DNA from: Dasypus novemcinctus | Taxonomy: Eukaryota > Chordata > Mammalia > Cingulata > Dasypodidae | NCBI RefSeq assembly: GCF_030445035.2 | Contig: NC_080682.1 | Span: 31,602,770-31,666,769, forward strand | Direction of reading: 5' to 3' | DNA: 64,000 nt | Shown: positions 1 through 11,765 of the stretch, piece after piece | Numbering within the stretch: position 1 is the first letter of the stretch | Layout of the letters: each line of letters begins with the position of its first letter | The notes under the pieces: model-generated | The model's input: the letters and a program-made list of their open reading frames with translations, nothing else | Database searches by the model: none | Told to the model about the DNA's origin: nothing | Made by a program: the position numbers and the translations under genes

Positions 1-2
1 CA

Positions 3-3000
3 ATCATAAATATTTATGCTCCTAACAAGGGTGCCTCTAAATATGTGAGGCAAACGCTGGAAAAACTAAGTGAAAGAATAGATGCATCTACAATTATAGT
101 GGGGGATTTTAATACACCACTATCAACTCTGGACAGAACATCACAAAAGAGAATCACTAAAGAAACAAAACATTTGAACAGTATATTAGAAGAGCTGGAT
201 CTAATAGACATATATAGATCATTACACCCAAACACAGCAGGATATACATTTTTCTCAAACGCACATGGAACATTCTCCAAGATTGACCATATGCTAGGCC
301 ACAAAGAAAGGCTTAATGAATTCAGAAAGATCGAAATCATACAAAACAATATCTCTGACCACAGTGGAGTCAAGCTGGAAATTTGCAAGGGACAGAGACC
401 CAGACTTCACACGACAATTTGGAAATTAAACAGCACACTCTTAGAAAAACAGTGGGTCAAAGAGGAAATCTCAAAAGAAATCAATGACTACCTTGAAACA
501 AATGATAATGATAACACAACATACCAAAATTTATGGGATGCAGCAAAAGCGGTACTGAGAGGGAAATTTATAGCCATAAATTCATATATCAAAAAAGAAG
601 AAAGAGCAGAAATTGAAGAATTAACTGCACATTTGAAGGAATTAGAAAAACAACAACAAAGTAACCCAACAGGAAGAAGAAGGAAGGAAATAACAAAGAT
701 AAGAGCAGAACTAAATGAAATAGAAAATAAGAAAGCACTTGAAAAAATAAACAAGACCAAGAGCTGGTTTTTTGAGAAGATCAACAAAATTGACAAACCT
801 TTAGCGAGACTAACAAAGAAAAAAAGAGAAAAGATGCAAATACACAAAATAAGAAATGAGAAAGGTGATATCACCACTGACCCCACAGAAATAAAGACTA
901 TCATAAGAGGATACTTTGAAAAACTATATTCCAACAAAAATGACAATTTAGAGGAAATGGACAAATTCCTAGAAATACATAAGCAGCCCATACTGACGAA
1001 AGAAGAAATTGATGATCTTAACAAACCAATCACAAGCAAAGAGATAGAATCAGTCATTAAAAATCTCCCAACTAAGAAGAGCCCAGGGCCAGATGGCTTC
1101 ACAGGTGAATTCTACAAAACATTCCGGAAAGAACTAACACCAATCCTGTTGAAACTATTCCAAAAAATCGAAACAGAAGGAACACTGCCTAATTCATTCT
1201 ATGATGCCAACATTACCCTAGTACCAAAGCCAAACAAAGACACCACAAGAAAGGAAAATTACAGACCAATTTCTCTAATGAAACTAGACGCAAAAATACT
1301 TAACAAAATACTTGCTAATCGTATTCAACAACACATTAAACGAATTATACACCATGACAAAGTGGGATTTATTCCAGGTATGCAAGGATGGTTCAACATA
1401 AGAAAATCAATCAATGTAATACACCATATAAACAGATTGAGAGAAAAAAACCACATGATTATATCTATAGATGCAGAAAAGGCATTTGACAAAATACAGC
1501 ACCCCTTCCTGATAAAAACACTCCAAAAGATCGGAATACAAGGAAACTTTTTGAACATGATAAAGAGTATATATGAAAAACCTAAAGCCAACATTGTTTA
1601 CAATGGCGAAATCCTGAAATCCTTCCCTCTAAACTCAGGAACAAGACAAGGATGCCCATTGTCTCCGCTCCTATTTAACATTGTCTTGGAAGTACTTGCT
1701 CGAGCACTGAGACAAGAATCAGATATAAAAGGCATTCAAATTGGAAGGGAAGAAGTCAAAATTTCATTATTTTCAGATGACATGATCCTATATATAGAAA
1801 ACCCTGAGAGATCTACAACAAATCTCCTAGAACTCATAAATGAGTTTAGCAAAGTTGCAGGTTATAAGATCAATGCGCAAAAATCAGTAGCATTTCTATA
1901 CACCAATAATGAGCAAGATCAGGAGGAAATCAAGAAACAAATACCATTCACAATAGTAAATAAAAAAATCAAATACTTAGGAATAAATTTAACTAAAGAG
2001 GTAAAAAACTTATACATCGAGAACTATACAAGATTGTTCAAGGAAATCAAAGAAGACCTAAATAAATGGAAGAATATTCCCTGTTCATGGATAGGAAGAC
2101 TGAATATTATTAAGATGTCTATCCTACCAAAACTGATCTACACATTCAATGCAATCCCAAAAAATCAACACAGCCTTCTTTAAGGAACTAGAAAAACTAA
2201 CTATGAAATTTATTTGGAATAAAAAGAGGCCCCGAATAGCCAAAGACATATTGAAAAAGAAAAACGAAATAGGAGGAATCACACTTCCTGACTTCAAAAC
2301 ATACTACAAAGCTACAGTAGTGAAAACAGCATGGTACTGGCATAAGGAGAGACACCCAGACCAATGGAATCGAATTGAAAGTTCAGATATAGAACCTCAT
2401 GTATATAGCCATATAATATTCGATAAAGCCACCAAACCCTCTCAACTGGGAGAGAATGGCCTATTCAACAAATGGTGCCTGGAGAACTGGATAGCCATAT
2501 GTAGAAGAATGAAAGAGGATTACCATCTCACACCTTATACAAAGATCAACTCAAGATGGATCAAAGACATAAATATAAGAGCCAAGACCATAAAGACCTT
2601 AGAAAGCAGTGTAGGGAAACATCTACAGGACCTTGTAATAGGAAATGGCTTCATGAATATCACACCAAAAGCACGAGCAGCAAAAGAACAAATAGATAAA
2701 TGGGACTTCCGCAAAATTAAAGCCTTCTGCACCTCAAAGGAGTTTGTCAAGAAAGTAAAAAGGGAACCCACACAATGGGAGAAAGTATTTGGCAACCATA
2801 TATCTGATAAGAGACTTATAACTTGCATATATAAAGAACTCATATATCTCGAAAACAAAAAGATAAAGAACCCATTTAAAAAATGGGAAAAAGATTTAAA
2901 CAGACACTTCTCCAAAGAAGAAATACAAATGGCTAAAAAGCACATGAAAAAATGCTCCAAATCTCTAGCTATGAGGGAAATGCAAATCAAAACTACAATG

Positions 3001-3396
3001 AGATACCATCTTACTCCCATAAGATTGGCAGCCATGAAAAAAACAGTAGAATACAAATGCTGGAGAGGATGTGAAGAAAGGGGAACACTCATCCATTGCT
3101 GGTGGGAATGCAGAAGGATCCAACCATTCTGGAGGACAGTTTGGCGGTTTCTCAAAAAATTATCCATAGATTTGCCATATGACCCAGCAATACCACTGCT
3201 GGGTATATACCCATCAGATCTGAAAACAAGGACACAAACCGATATATGTATACCAATGTTCATAGCAGCATTGTTCACTATCGCCAAAAATTGGAATCAA
3301 TCCAAATGTCCATCAACAGATGAGTGGATCAATAAAATGTGGTATATACACACAATGGAATACTACTCAGCTTTAAGAACCAATACACTACAATAG
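3..3396 (+). pseudogene. L1 ORF2 (endonuclease/reverse transcriptase), frameshifted
   Basis: The frame is open from base 3. The APE-type endonuclease C-terminus shows GDFN (about base 102) and an SDHSGVKL motif (about 354-377). The reverse transcriptase shows a [11 protein letters not shown] block (about 1650) and the catalytic box near 1774, which reads FSDD where copy 2 at 36.7 kb has the usual FADD. The frame shifts by +1 inside or next to an A6 run at about 2155-2161: the first frame would stop at 2183, and the homologous C-terminal protein continues in the next frame from about 2158. The C-terminal cysteine region ([18 protein letters not shown]) lies near 3058-3111. A TAG at 3394-3396, where copy 2 has TCG, removes the last roughly 35 residues. 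The enzyme would nick target DNA and reverse-transcribe its own RNA. This copy should not make a full-length product. Confidence 0.93.
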
Positions 3397-6057
3397 CACG
3401 TGATAACATGGATGAACCTTGAGAATCTTATGTTGAGTGAAGCAACCCAGGCATTGAAGGACAAATACTAAATGACCTCAATGATTTGAAATAAGTTGAC
3501 TGCCTCAGAGAACTAGAGTCTGGAAAAGTGGCTTACAGGAAATCGGGGGGTGGAGGAAGGATGTGAGTTAATGTCTGCAGGGGTGGAATCTGTGATGAGC
3601 TGGCGGTAAGTATGAGCACAAAGAAGGGACAAAATGGGGGCAAGGGGTTACCTTCGGGTGGGGTTTTCTGGGTTTGAGGGGGGATGGGGATGGGAAGAGG
3701 GGTAATATGGTTCAAGAAATAGGTGGGAGGGAGGGGCAACATATGAACATGGGAGAGTGTCAGAAGTTCGTTGAGAACTAAATGTTGAGTAAAACATATC
3801 AAAGTATAAGTAGGAGGGTTACCTGGCTAGGACGCTCAGGGGGTATGGTCTGATGCGGGACGGACTCCGGAGGGAATAGCTGAAGGCTCATTTTGCCAAG
3901 GTGGGTTCTACCATTGGGTGGGGTGGACCCATATCCTGGGGAAGACTAATGCCGTCGAATAGAGAGAACTGTATCTCTCGTGAGAAAGGACGGCACCGAG
4001 GGCATTAGATTGGCAAGTGTTGTGGGCCCTAAGGGGAGGGGAAAATGGATGTGCAATGCATGGAACAAAGGTAAATAAGGAGGCAAAAGAGGAGTTATGT
4101 GAGAGTACACGAGGATGAATATAAAACAGCTAATATTACACCAAAAATATATAGGGGACGACAAACTAATAATGAAAACCATAAGACGAAACATAGGATA
4201 ACTAAAAAATTTAGAAAACTGTACAACCTAAAGTATGGACCACATAGTAAGCACAAATGTCACCTTCTTTGAAAACTATAGTTTCGGAATCTGTACATCA
4301 GTTTCAGGAAATATGATATGAATAAGTTAAAAGATTATTGCTGTGGAAGGGAAAAGGTTTTATGGTGGATCTGGGGAAATACTGTATATTGTATATATGA
4401 ATTTTGGTGATCTAAGACTCTTCTGAAGCTGACATTATGTTGGGATTCACTTTACGGGAAGTTTTGGATCACAGAGTGGTTCAACAATGGCAGCAGAGGA
4501 ATACTGATATGGGATGTTATTGACAGGATATATATGGTTGACAGGGAGTTATACAGGGCATATGCCCAGGGTATATGGTAATGTCTATATATACTCATAG
4601 TGGAAACAATTAAAAACAACAGCTGGTGGGGTACTGGGTTCCTGGCTGGGGGGTCACTGTTGTGGGCCCTGGGAGAGCAGCGGCAATCCTCCAGGTGCAA
4701 TGGCAAGAACCAGGAAGGAAGGAGGGCCCAACAGTGGGCTCTTGATACTAATGGCTACACTTTTGAGCCTATACACCTGCAATAAGAACAAGGCCTAGAG
4801 TAGCATTGTGCCTGGGGTTTTCCTCCTGACAGCATTCATGTTACTCAAATGTGGCCACTCTCACAGCCAAACTCAGCGTGTAGATGCGATGCATTCCCCC
4901 CAGCGTGGGACACGACACCCGGGGATGAGCCTCCCTGGCACCGAGGGATCACTACCACATACCAGGTGAAGAAGCAACTAGAAAATGACCTTGAATTAAA
5001 GATTCAATGAGGAACAGCAGAATACACCTGTCTACATATAATAACATGACTTCGGGAAGCGGTTTGACCTAATGTAAGGGGGAAATGGAAAGGAGAAATG
5101 AGATTATAAGGCTGTGAGTCTCTAAAAAAGAGTCTGGAGGTTGTCAGAAGGAATACCCCTATGTACAACTGAACAGAGTCTAAGAGACAGATAAGGTAGA
5201 TACAACCCCAGGTATTGGTTCTTTTGAGGGATAAAGAGACCCACGGGTTCTATGGTCATGGCAGAAGGGGTTCACTGCCATGACAGATGGCCCTTCTTTG
5301 GAGCTGGTGTTTCTGCGTGATGGAATTGGACTCAGAGGGGATCTCTTTTCACAAGAGTTGCATGCTACTTTATTGGAATTGTAGTTGGTGCTGGGTTTAA
5401 GATATATGTAGGGGATTTGAATCTCTGGACTGATAATATGACACCCAGGCCCAGAGCCTCAACAGACTTCAGCTCCTACACTTTGATTTATTGGACTTAC
5501 TCCACTCAGCTAACATGGAGTTGAAGAAGGTCAACCACCACAACATGGAGCCTAGAGTGTCTACAACTAGAAGCGGAAGGAGTGCATCCAGTACCCATGT
5601 GGAATCTAAGCCCTCACTTGACATAGGTGTGCAATGGACACAACCAATCCAATGTCCACAGAGAAAATGTGGAATGGGTGTGGGAACGGTAGCCATGGGG
5701 GCTGCTGGGTTTGGGGAATGGGAGGAAGAGATGAGATGTGGAGGTGTTTTCGGGACATGGAGTTGTCCTGGATAGTGCTTCACGGACAATTACGGGACAC
5801 TGTAGATCCCCTCAGGCCCCACTGGATGGAACGTGAGAGAGTCTGGGCTATGATGTGGACCATTGACTATGGGGTGCAGTGATGCTCAGAGATGAACTTA
5901 CCAGGTGCAATGGATGTGTCATGATGATGGGAGAGAGTGTTGCTGTGGGGGGAGTGGGGGGAGTGGGGGGTGGGGGCAGTGGGGTTGAATGGGACCTCAT
6001 TTTTTTTAATGTAATTTAAAAAAAATAATAATAAATAAATAATTTTTAAAAAAATGA
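3397..6057 (+). other. Long L1 3' UTR with G-rich tracts and A-rich tail
   Basis: Non-coding tail of L1 copy 1, about 2.6 kb, much longer than the few hundred bases usual in L1 elements of other mammals. It opens with G-rich purine stretches (3540-3760) that read as C-rich, proline-rich false ORFs on the other strand. It ends with tracts of GTGGGGG type at 5940-5985, then an A/TAA-rich tail. From about 4730 onward it matches older fragments at 6480-7815, 28816-30095 (reverse) and 59635-61068; a tail-only match is at 44271-44437. G-rich tracts near the 3' end are a known feature of mammalian L1 3' UTRs. Confidence 0.85.
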
Positions 6058-7815
6058 AAAAATGAAAAAGCTTTGTTTTTGACATTTTGCCTTTCATCAC
6101 AGCAATAGGTGTTGCCCTGTATGTACAGTGCAAGGCAATTTCTTCCATTTCTTACTCAGTGTCTACATCCTTTCTTTTTCTTTCCTAATTATTAAGTTTG
6201 TCTTTACATAAGTTTTAGATCACAGTAATTCACATATACAATATATAGTACTCCCACATATCCAACGTCAAACCCTTTGTCCCTTCCGAGCAATCATCTT
6301 TTTACATGTTCATATTATATTTGCCACAGCTGATGTACAGACATGGAAATGATAGCTTTCAAACATGGTTCCATTTGAGTTTACATTGTGGTTTATATTT
6401 TTGACTATATGATTTTCTAAATTTTTAGTTAGCTTATGTTTTACATTATGGTTTGCATTTTAGCCTATAGACTTTTATACATTTTCAGTGGAGCTGCAGG
6501 GTGCCTAGGAATTACCTCCACATAGCTTCCATGTTGCTCAAATGTGGCCACTCTCTAAGCCAAACTCAGCATATAAATGCATTACCTTCCCCCCCAGTGT
6601 GGGACATGACTCCCAGGGATGAGTTTTCCTGGCACTGAGGGATTACTACCAAGCACCAGCTGATGACGTAACTAGAAAAAGAACTTAAATAAAAGGGTCA
6701 ACACAGACCAGCAGACTATCTCAGCCTACATGTAGTATCAGATGTTAAAAACTGCTTTTCTGACCTTGGATAAAAGGAGGAAATGGAAAGGACAAATGAG
6801 TATATATGGCTATGAGGCTCCAAAAAATAGTTGGGTGGTCATCAGAGGGGTAATGCTTACACAAACCTCAGAAGGGTACCAGAGACAGCCAAAGTAGATA
6901 GAAACCCAGGTACTGATTCTCCTGAGGGCTATGGAGACCAACAGGTTCTATGGTCAAAGCAGATGGCTCTGGAGTTCAGTGCCATGTCAGTTGGCCCTAC
7001 TTTGGAATTTGTGTTCCTGAGTGTGATGAAGTTGGACTCAGATATGACCTTTCTTCACATGCCTCTTCTGTTACTTTTACTGGACCTGTGGTTGGCATTC
7101 GAGTTGGCATATACTGAGGAGACCTGAATCTCTGGACTGTCCATGTGACAGCCAGGTCCTGAGCCTCAGCAGACTTGCAATTCTTACCCTCTGGTTTATT
7201 GGACTTACCCTGGCCAGTTAACAGGGAGGTGAAGAAGATCAGCCACTACACCAAGGGTTTAAGTGCCTACACTGCAAGCAGGAGAATTGCATCCATCATC
7301 CATGTGGAATCTAAGCCCCCTCTTGATGTACAGGGGGACTGGACATAACCATCCCAGGGTCCACAGGATGGAGGAATAGAATATAGATTAGACTGGACTT
7401 ACTGGTATTCTGCTGGGGAACTATTGTGATTAGTAAGGGAAAATTATAATATTCATGTGGAGAAAGGGACCACAGTAGCTGCTGATGGTAGGGAGAGGGA
7501 AGAAGAGATATGATGTGGGCACATTTTCAGGATTTGGAGTTGTCCTGTGTGGTGCTGCAGGGACAGATCTGGGCACTGTGTGTCCTACCATGGCACACTG
7601 GGTGGAATGGGGGAGAGTGTAGACTACAATGTAGGCCACTGACCATGTGGTGCAGCAGTGCTCCAAAGTGTATTCACCAGGTGCAGTGAATGTGCTGAGA
7701 TGATGGAAGAGGTTTTTGATTTGGGAGGAGTGGGGGTGGGAGTGTGGTGGGTATATGGGGACCTCATATTTTTTGAATGTAACATTTAAAAGAAAATAGA
7801 GAAGAAAAAAATGTA
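6058..7815 (+). repeat. Older L1 3' UTR fragment, sense orientation
   Basis: From about 6480 the sequence follows the copy-1 3' UTR from about 4800 to its end: the block around CTCAAATGTGGCCACTCTC, the phrase CTGGCACTGAGGGATTACTA, the later TTGGACTTACC region, the GTGGGGG tract at about 7725 and the final CCTCATATTTTTTGAATGTAA. It has many more substitutions and indels than the two young L1s, so it is an older insertion or an older subfamily. The stretch 6058-6480 is AT-rich and may be the upstream part of the same 3' UTR from a diverged subfamily; that part is uncertain. No coding potential is seen. Confidence 0.75.
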
Positions 7816-8245
7816 ATATGCTGCAAATTGGTTGGCTTTTACAATAGGAATTTATTAGTTAACAAGTTTACTTTTCTGAGGCTGTGAAAATGACCAAATC
7901 AAGGCATCATTAAGCATCTGTCTCCCCACAGACTGGCTGTCAGTAATTCTGGACACATGACAAGGCATTTAGGGGTTTCTGCTGGTCTTTCCCTTCTCTT
8001 CTGGGATTTGTTGTTTTCACACTCTGGCTTCAGTGGCTTTCTCTGTGAATTTATGTGTGTATAAGGAACTATAATAAGAGAATTAAGAACTATTTTGGGC
8101 CGCACTTTACTGAAGTAACCTAATGAAAAGGCCCTTAACAAAAGTAACCTAATCAAAAGTTCTCACTTGCTATAGGCTTACAACGACAGGAAAGGTATAA
8201 CTCTGAGAATATGATTTTCTGGTCTCCATCCACACTAATATATTT
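7816..8245 (-). mobile_element. MaLR-type LTR remnant (MLT/MST-like), minus orientation
   Basis: Read on the plus strand it has the reverse-complement pattern of MaLR LTRs: GGCTTTTACAATAGGAATTT near the start, then a GTCCAAATCAAGGC-like core, a pyrimidine-rich TCTCCC stretch and the TAACCTAATCAAAAG block near 8140. The family assignment rests on general resemblance and the order of these blocks, and the ends are not sharply defined. No coding content. Confidence 0.5.
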
Positions 8246-9291
8246 GAATGCTTATTGTATTTAAGAAACTAATAGAGATTGATGAAATAATGGAATCTAA
8301 CAATTGCTTATGATATGATAGTAATAGCCTTTGTTTTTGGAAACTTTTTTAGAAAATAACCATACGATTAATATTCATCAAGTGATTTTTCACAAATGAA
8401 AATATTGATGTACCCAGAACCAATAGCATAAGACAGGACATTATTTAGCATCTCCAACTCAATATGGCAGCAAAAAATTGGTTGATATCTGATATAAGGG
8501 ATTAGTTTGTATATTTTTAACCATGTGGACATAAAATCAAACTGTTTGTGAACAATTATGTCTGTGTATTATTTCACTAAAACATTTGAGTGATATTCCT
8601 CCAACTTTTTGTTACGGTCATTCTTCATTCTCACTGTTGTTTAATAGTCCAACATACCATTTACTTAATCTAGAGCAGTGATATTAAATATGGCCTGTAA
8701 AACAGTTTTGGAGCACAGTTCCACCCATTGATTTGTACATTGACTCTGGTGGTTGTGATGCAAGGGCAAACTGAGTGGTTGTGATATAAGGCTTTATGGC
8801 CTGCAAAGTATAAACTATTATTAATGAAATGCAAAAAAAATCCATGACTCTTATGTAATGTGTTAATAGAAACTTAAACTTGAGTAGTTTGCAGATTTAT
8901 TTCATTGTAAATGTTACTGTGAATATTTTTGTATGTGCCTTTGGTGGATATTCACTCACTGTATTGGATAAAACTAGAAATAGAATTTTTGAATCTTTCT
9001 ATGTCATATATATGTTCTGCTATAGAAGATACTTCCATATAGCTTTCTAAATAGGGTTGACAATTTTTACCTGCACTACCAAGGTGGGATTAGTAGGGCT
9101 TTTCCATGTACTCATGAATATTTGTTAACTCAGATTATCCTCATTTTAGTTGTTCTATAGTGAGTCATAGTACTATACTAAGATTTTAATTTTTATTTAC
9201 TTGAGTACATGAAAAGTTGGAAATTCACTTCTGTGATATGTCTGTGAAAGATGAAATGTTAAAAGGGCTGTGTTTAAAAGTATTTGGCCTT
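8246..9291. other. AT-rich intergenic DNA; possible old L1 antisense fragment
   Basis: No gene or ORF of note. The part at about 8890-9150 resembles antisense L1 ORF2/3' sequence: a block of ATAGAATTTTTGAATC type followed by a block where L1 antisense usually has a non-coding 'small effect on cap' region. It is too diverged to call firmly. Confidence 0.3.
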
Positions 9292-9295
9292 ATGG

Positions 9296-9782
9296 TGATG
9301 TGGGCTATGGGTGGAAGGCGCTTTGTCTCTTTCGAGATAACCTTAACCTAAGCTGTCTGTCCTGACTTGTGGGTGTGGGATGGTGAGAGGCTGCAGCCCT
9401 GCCCTTGGTAACCATGGCAATGACTCCAGTCACAGGAAACAGTTTATCAATGTAAACTCTACAAACTTTAAATATTCAGGGAAAATGCAAACCAAATGTG
9501 CTAAAAGCTTATCTAGAATGTATGAAGTCCATGCTAAAAGCTTGCCTAGGACGTGGAAGATATATACTAATTCAAACCTATTGAGAACTGAAACAAAAGG
9601 AACATTTGGCCTTTCCTCTCTGTATAAAAGGAACTTGAAAGTCTTGTTTGGAGTTTGGGTTTGAAACAGAAACCTCCCAAATTCGGCCAGCCATCAATTA
9701 ACCATTTTTCCTCTTCAAAATCATTCCTGAGTCCTCGCCTTTCTATATGCAAATAATTTAATCTCTCTCAAATTCTACAACA
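9296..9782 (+). mobile_element. Solo LTR of an ERV1-like family, TSD ATGG
   Basis: A 487-bp LTR starting TGATGTGGGC and ending ACAACA, flanked by the 4-bp direct repeat ATGG (9292-9295 and 9783-9786). A 4-bp TSD is typical of gammaretrovirus-like (ERV1) elements. A TATA-like box, TGTATAAAAGG, is at about 9620. The same family recurs in reverse at 18450-18923 (TSD ATAT), and a related LTR is the 3' LTR at 35422-35888. No internal viral sequence adjoins it, so it is a solo LTR left by recombination. Confidence 0.82.
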
Positions 9783-10079
9783 ATGGTAATCCTGCTATCT
9801 CACTTATGTAATCACTACAACTCTATCAGGTAAAATTAGTTTAAATATGCAGTGCCTATCTTTTTTATAAAGATGAATTAACTCTTATTTTTTAAATTCA
9901 AAATCAGTCCAGAGGGAGGAAAAACTTCATTTCCATGGGAGTCACAGAGGAGCCAGCAATGGTTCTGGTACTACATGAACTTCATCCACCTTTGCTCAAC
10001 TACTTCTTTTCCAGTTGTACTAGAAATTCAGAGACAGATAGCTATCATATGCATTACTGACAATACAACCACTGGGGTT

Positions 10080-10200
10080 AATGAACTTGAATGATGGAAA
10101 TATAGACTTCACCCAGGAAGAGTGGGTCCTGCTAAAAAAAATCCCAAAGATACCTGTCAAAGATGTCACGCTGGAGATTTAAAATCATCTGGTCTCTTGG
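10080..10200 (+). pseudogene. KRAB A-box fragment of the zinc-finger pseudogene
   Basis: Translation gives IDFTQEEWVLL followed by a K-rich stretch replacing the usual DPSQ/NLY region, then VKDVTLE, a stop, and NHLVS. The core DFTQEEW and DV-LE residues are those that contact KAP1/TRIM28 in the family. The SINE at 10201-10597 inserted just after this, duplicating the end of the box. Confidence 0.7.
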
Positions 10201-10597
10201 GGAGCGAACTTGGCCCAATGGATAAAGCATCTGCCTACCACATGGGAGGTCCATGGTTCAAACCCAAGGCCTCCTTGACACATGTGGAGCAGGCCCATGT
10301 GCAGTGCTGATGTACACAAGGAGCTCCATGCCACGCAGGGGTGCCCCCCATGTAGGGGAGCCCCATGTGCAAGGAGTGTGCCCTGTAACGAAAGCTGTCC
10401 AGTGCAAAAGAAAGTGCAGCCTGCCCAAGAATGGCGCCACACACATGGAGAGCTGACACAACAAAAAGAAACAGATTCATGGTGCCACTGATAAGGATAG
10501 AAGTGGTCACAGAAGAAAACACAGTGAATGGACACAGAGAGCAGACAACTGGGGTGGGGGAAGGGGAGAAAAATAAATTAAAAAATATATCTTAAAA
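10201..10597 (+). mobile_element. DAS-type tRNA-derived SINE, plus strand
   Basis: Starts with a tRNA-like head (ACTTGGCCCAATGG, an A-box-like promoter; GGTTCAAACCC, a B-box-like element), then a tRNA-unrelated body with ATGTGGAGC and GCCCAAGAATGGCGCC blocks, a GGGGTGGGGG stretch and an A/T-rich tail. Near-identical 20-bp TSDs flank it (10181-10200 and about 10598-10618, sharing AATCATCTG). It lies in the KRAB A-box segment of the zinc-finger pseudogene. The architecture is that of armadillo DAS-SINEs, transcribed by Pol III and mobilised by L1. Confidence 0.88.
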
Positions 10598-11253
10598 AAA
10601 ATCATCTGATCTCATTGGGGAGAATGTTAATGTATTAGACCACAGTAGTAAAAACAACTGGATATCAAGTCTGCAAATTAGATATGTATTCCAGTAGGAT
10701 CAAGGAGAGGAACTTTGGAGAGAAGGAATAGGATTTATCTAAAACCAGAGGTCAGGTTGGGAAAGCAACATTAAAAAAAATGATATCCATATGACATATT
10801 TGCAGGAAAGAAGCATTTAGCATTATATTATTGGGTACCCATGTTCCAAAGAATCAATGTACATGTAAAGATTTACAAGAATATGTCCCTCAATATATGT
10901 CAATTTAAAAGGGAGGGAATCTCTATTTCAGCAAATGCTTTTGAAATGCCATCATTGGTCACTCATCTCTTATTCACTATTGCGGTCACCCCTCGGGCTG
11001 AAGTGTGGTTTGCTGGCCTGGCGGGGGAGCGGCCACAGTAGGCCTAATTCCGCTGCCCCCATAATAGGGTGGTTGGTCGGGCCCACCGCCACCCCTGAAG
11101 GAAGCTCGGCATGGGTGCAGAGTGCCCTCGGGTCTCCCCTTCTCGGCAGCCATGCTTCTGCAGCTGCCCCTCCTCCCGGATGGTGCCACACGATGCCTGT
11201 GGGGCAGCACCCTTCTTCTTCTTTCTCCCTGCGCAGGCGCAGGGTGGAAAATT

Positions 11254-11420
11254 CCAGTCTGCCCTTTTCCCCTCCCCCAACAGCAGCAACAGCCAGGCAT
11301 GGGCGGAGAAATCCAGTCTGCCCTTTTCCCTCCCCCGACAGCAGCAACAGCCAGGCGTGGGCGGGAAACTCAAGTCTGCCCTCCACCCCAGCAACAGCAG
11401 CCACCAATCCCTAAACCCTG
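11254..11420 (+). repeat. Tandem ~59-bp repeat in LTR U3, three copies
   Basis: Copies begin with CAGTCTGCCCTT-like sequence at about 11254, 11313 and 11371, each followed by CAGCAGCAACAGCCAGGC-like sequence. The third copy is more diverged and continues into further CAGCAAC blocks. Direct repeats in U3 commonly act as retroviral enhancers (family knowledge; activity not shown). Confidence 0.8.
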
Positions 11421-11553
11421 CCCCTTCCCCCAGCAACAGGGACAGCCAATCCCTAACCACCACCCCTCCCCCGTCCAGTACCGCCCACTGACCTTTCGCC
11501 TGCAACCAATCAGAACAGGCCGTGGCTTTGACCAATCAGCCTTCCCCAGCCCC

Positions 11554-11559
11554 TATAAA
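11554..11559 (+). promoter_or_regulatory. LTR TATA box
   Basis: TATAAA, preceded about 20-45 bp upstream by two CCAATCAG elements (near 11505 and 11530), the usual order for a retroviral U3 promoter. Whether it is active is unknown. Confidence 0.75.
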
Positions 11560-11576
11560 ACTGTTGCCTCTCCCTC

Positions 11577-11582
11577 AATAAA
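11577..11582 (+). terminator. LTR polyadenylation signal
   Basis: AATAAA only 23 bp downstream of the TATA box, with a GT-rich stretch (GCGTGTTTACCTTGT) just after. This spacing puts the signal at or before the expected cap site and implies a short R region. Confidence 0.7.
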
Positions 11583-11765
11583 GTGGACTTGCGTGTTTAC
11601 CTTGTCTCCGCGGTAGTTCTTCTGCCGTGCGCCCTCCAGTCCTGAGAGCCCCCAACAAGGGCCTGGCCTCCCTTGTCCCCAGTTCGTCTCCTGCTTCTCC
11701 GGGCGACCCCTTCGTCGCCGGCTTCGCCGGGCGACCCCGTCAGCCGAACCGCGCAACCCCTGTGA

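Larger units (their letters stand above)
1..6057 (+). mobile_element. LINE-1 (L1) element copy 1, 5' end outside the window
   Basis: Autonomous-type non-LTR retrotransposon in sense orientation. The window opens inside ORF2, in the C-terminal half of the endonuclease. ORF2 continues through reverse transcriptase and the C-terminal cysteine region to about 3396, then comes about 2.6 kb of G-rich non-coding 3' UTR and an A-rich (TAA/A)n tail ending near 6057. The same arrangement, nearly identical by eye, recurs at 36700-41690 with unrelated flanks, so the two are separate insertions of one young L1 family. ORF1 and the 5' UTR are not visible. The copy is dead as it stands: it has a frameshift near 2158, an early stop at 3394-3396 and a changed catalytic-box residue. 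Confidence 0.95.

Noticed and set aside
2149..2183. Programmed ribosomal frameshift in L1 ORF2
   Set aside because: The shift needed is +1, while A-run slippery sites usually support -1, and no downstream structure is evident. Decay or a defective source is simpler; kept only as a question in the findings.
3533..3802. Proline-rich minus-strand ORFs of 80-90 aa (repeated at 39160-39429)
   Set aside because: They are antisense reads of the G-rich L1 3' UTR and occur in both L1 copies for that reason.
5491..5882. Plus-strand ORFs in the L1 3' UTR (also 41117-41508)
   Set aside because: Present in both L1 copies but with different substitutions, no protein features, and missing or broken in the older 3' UTR copies.
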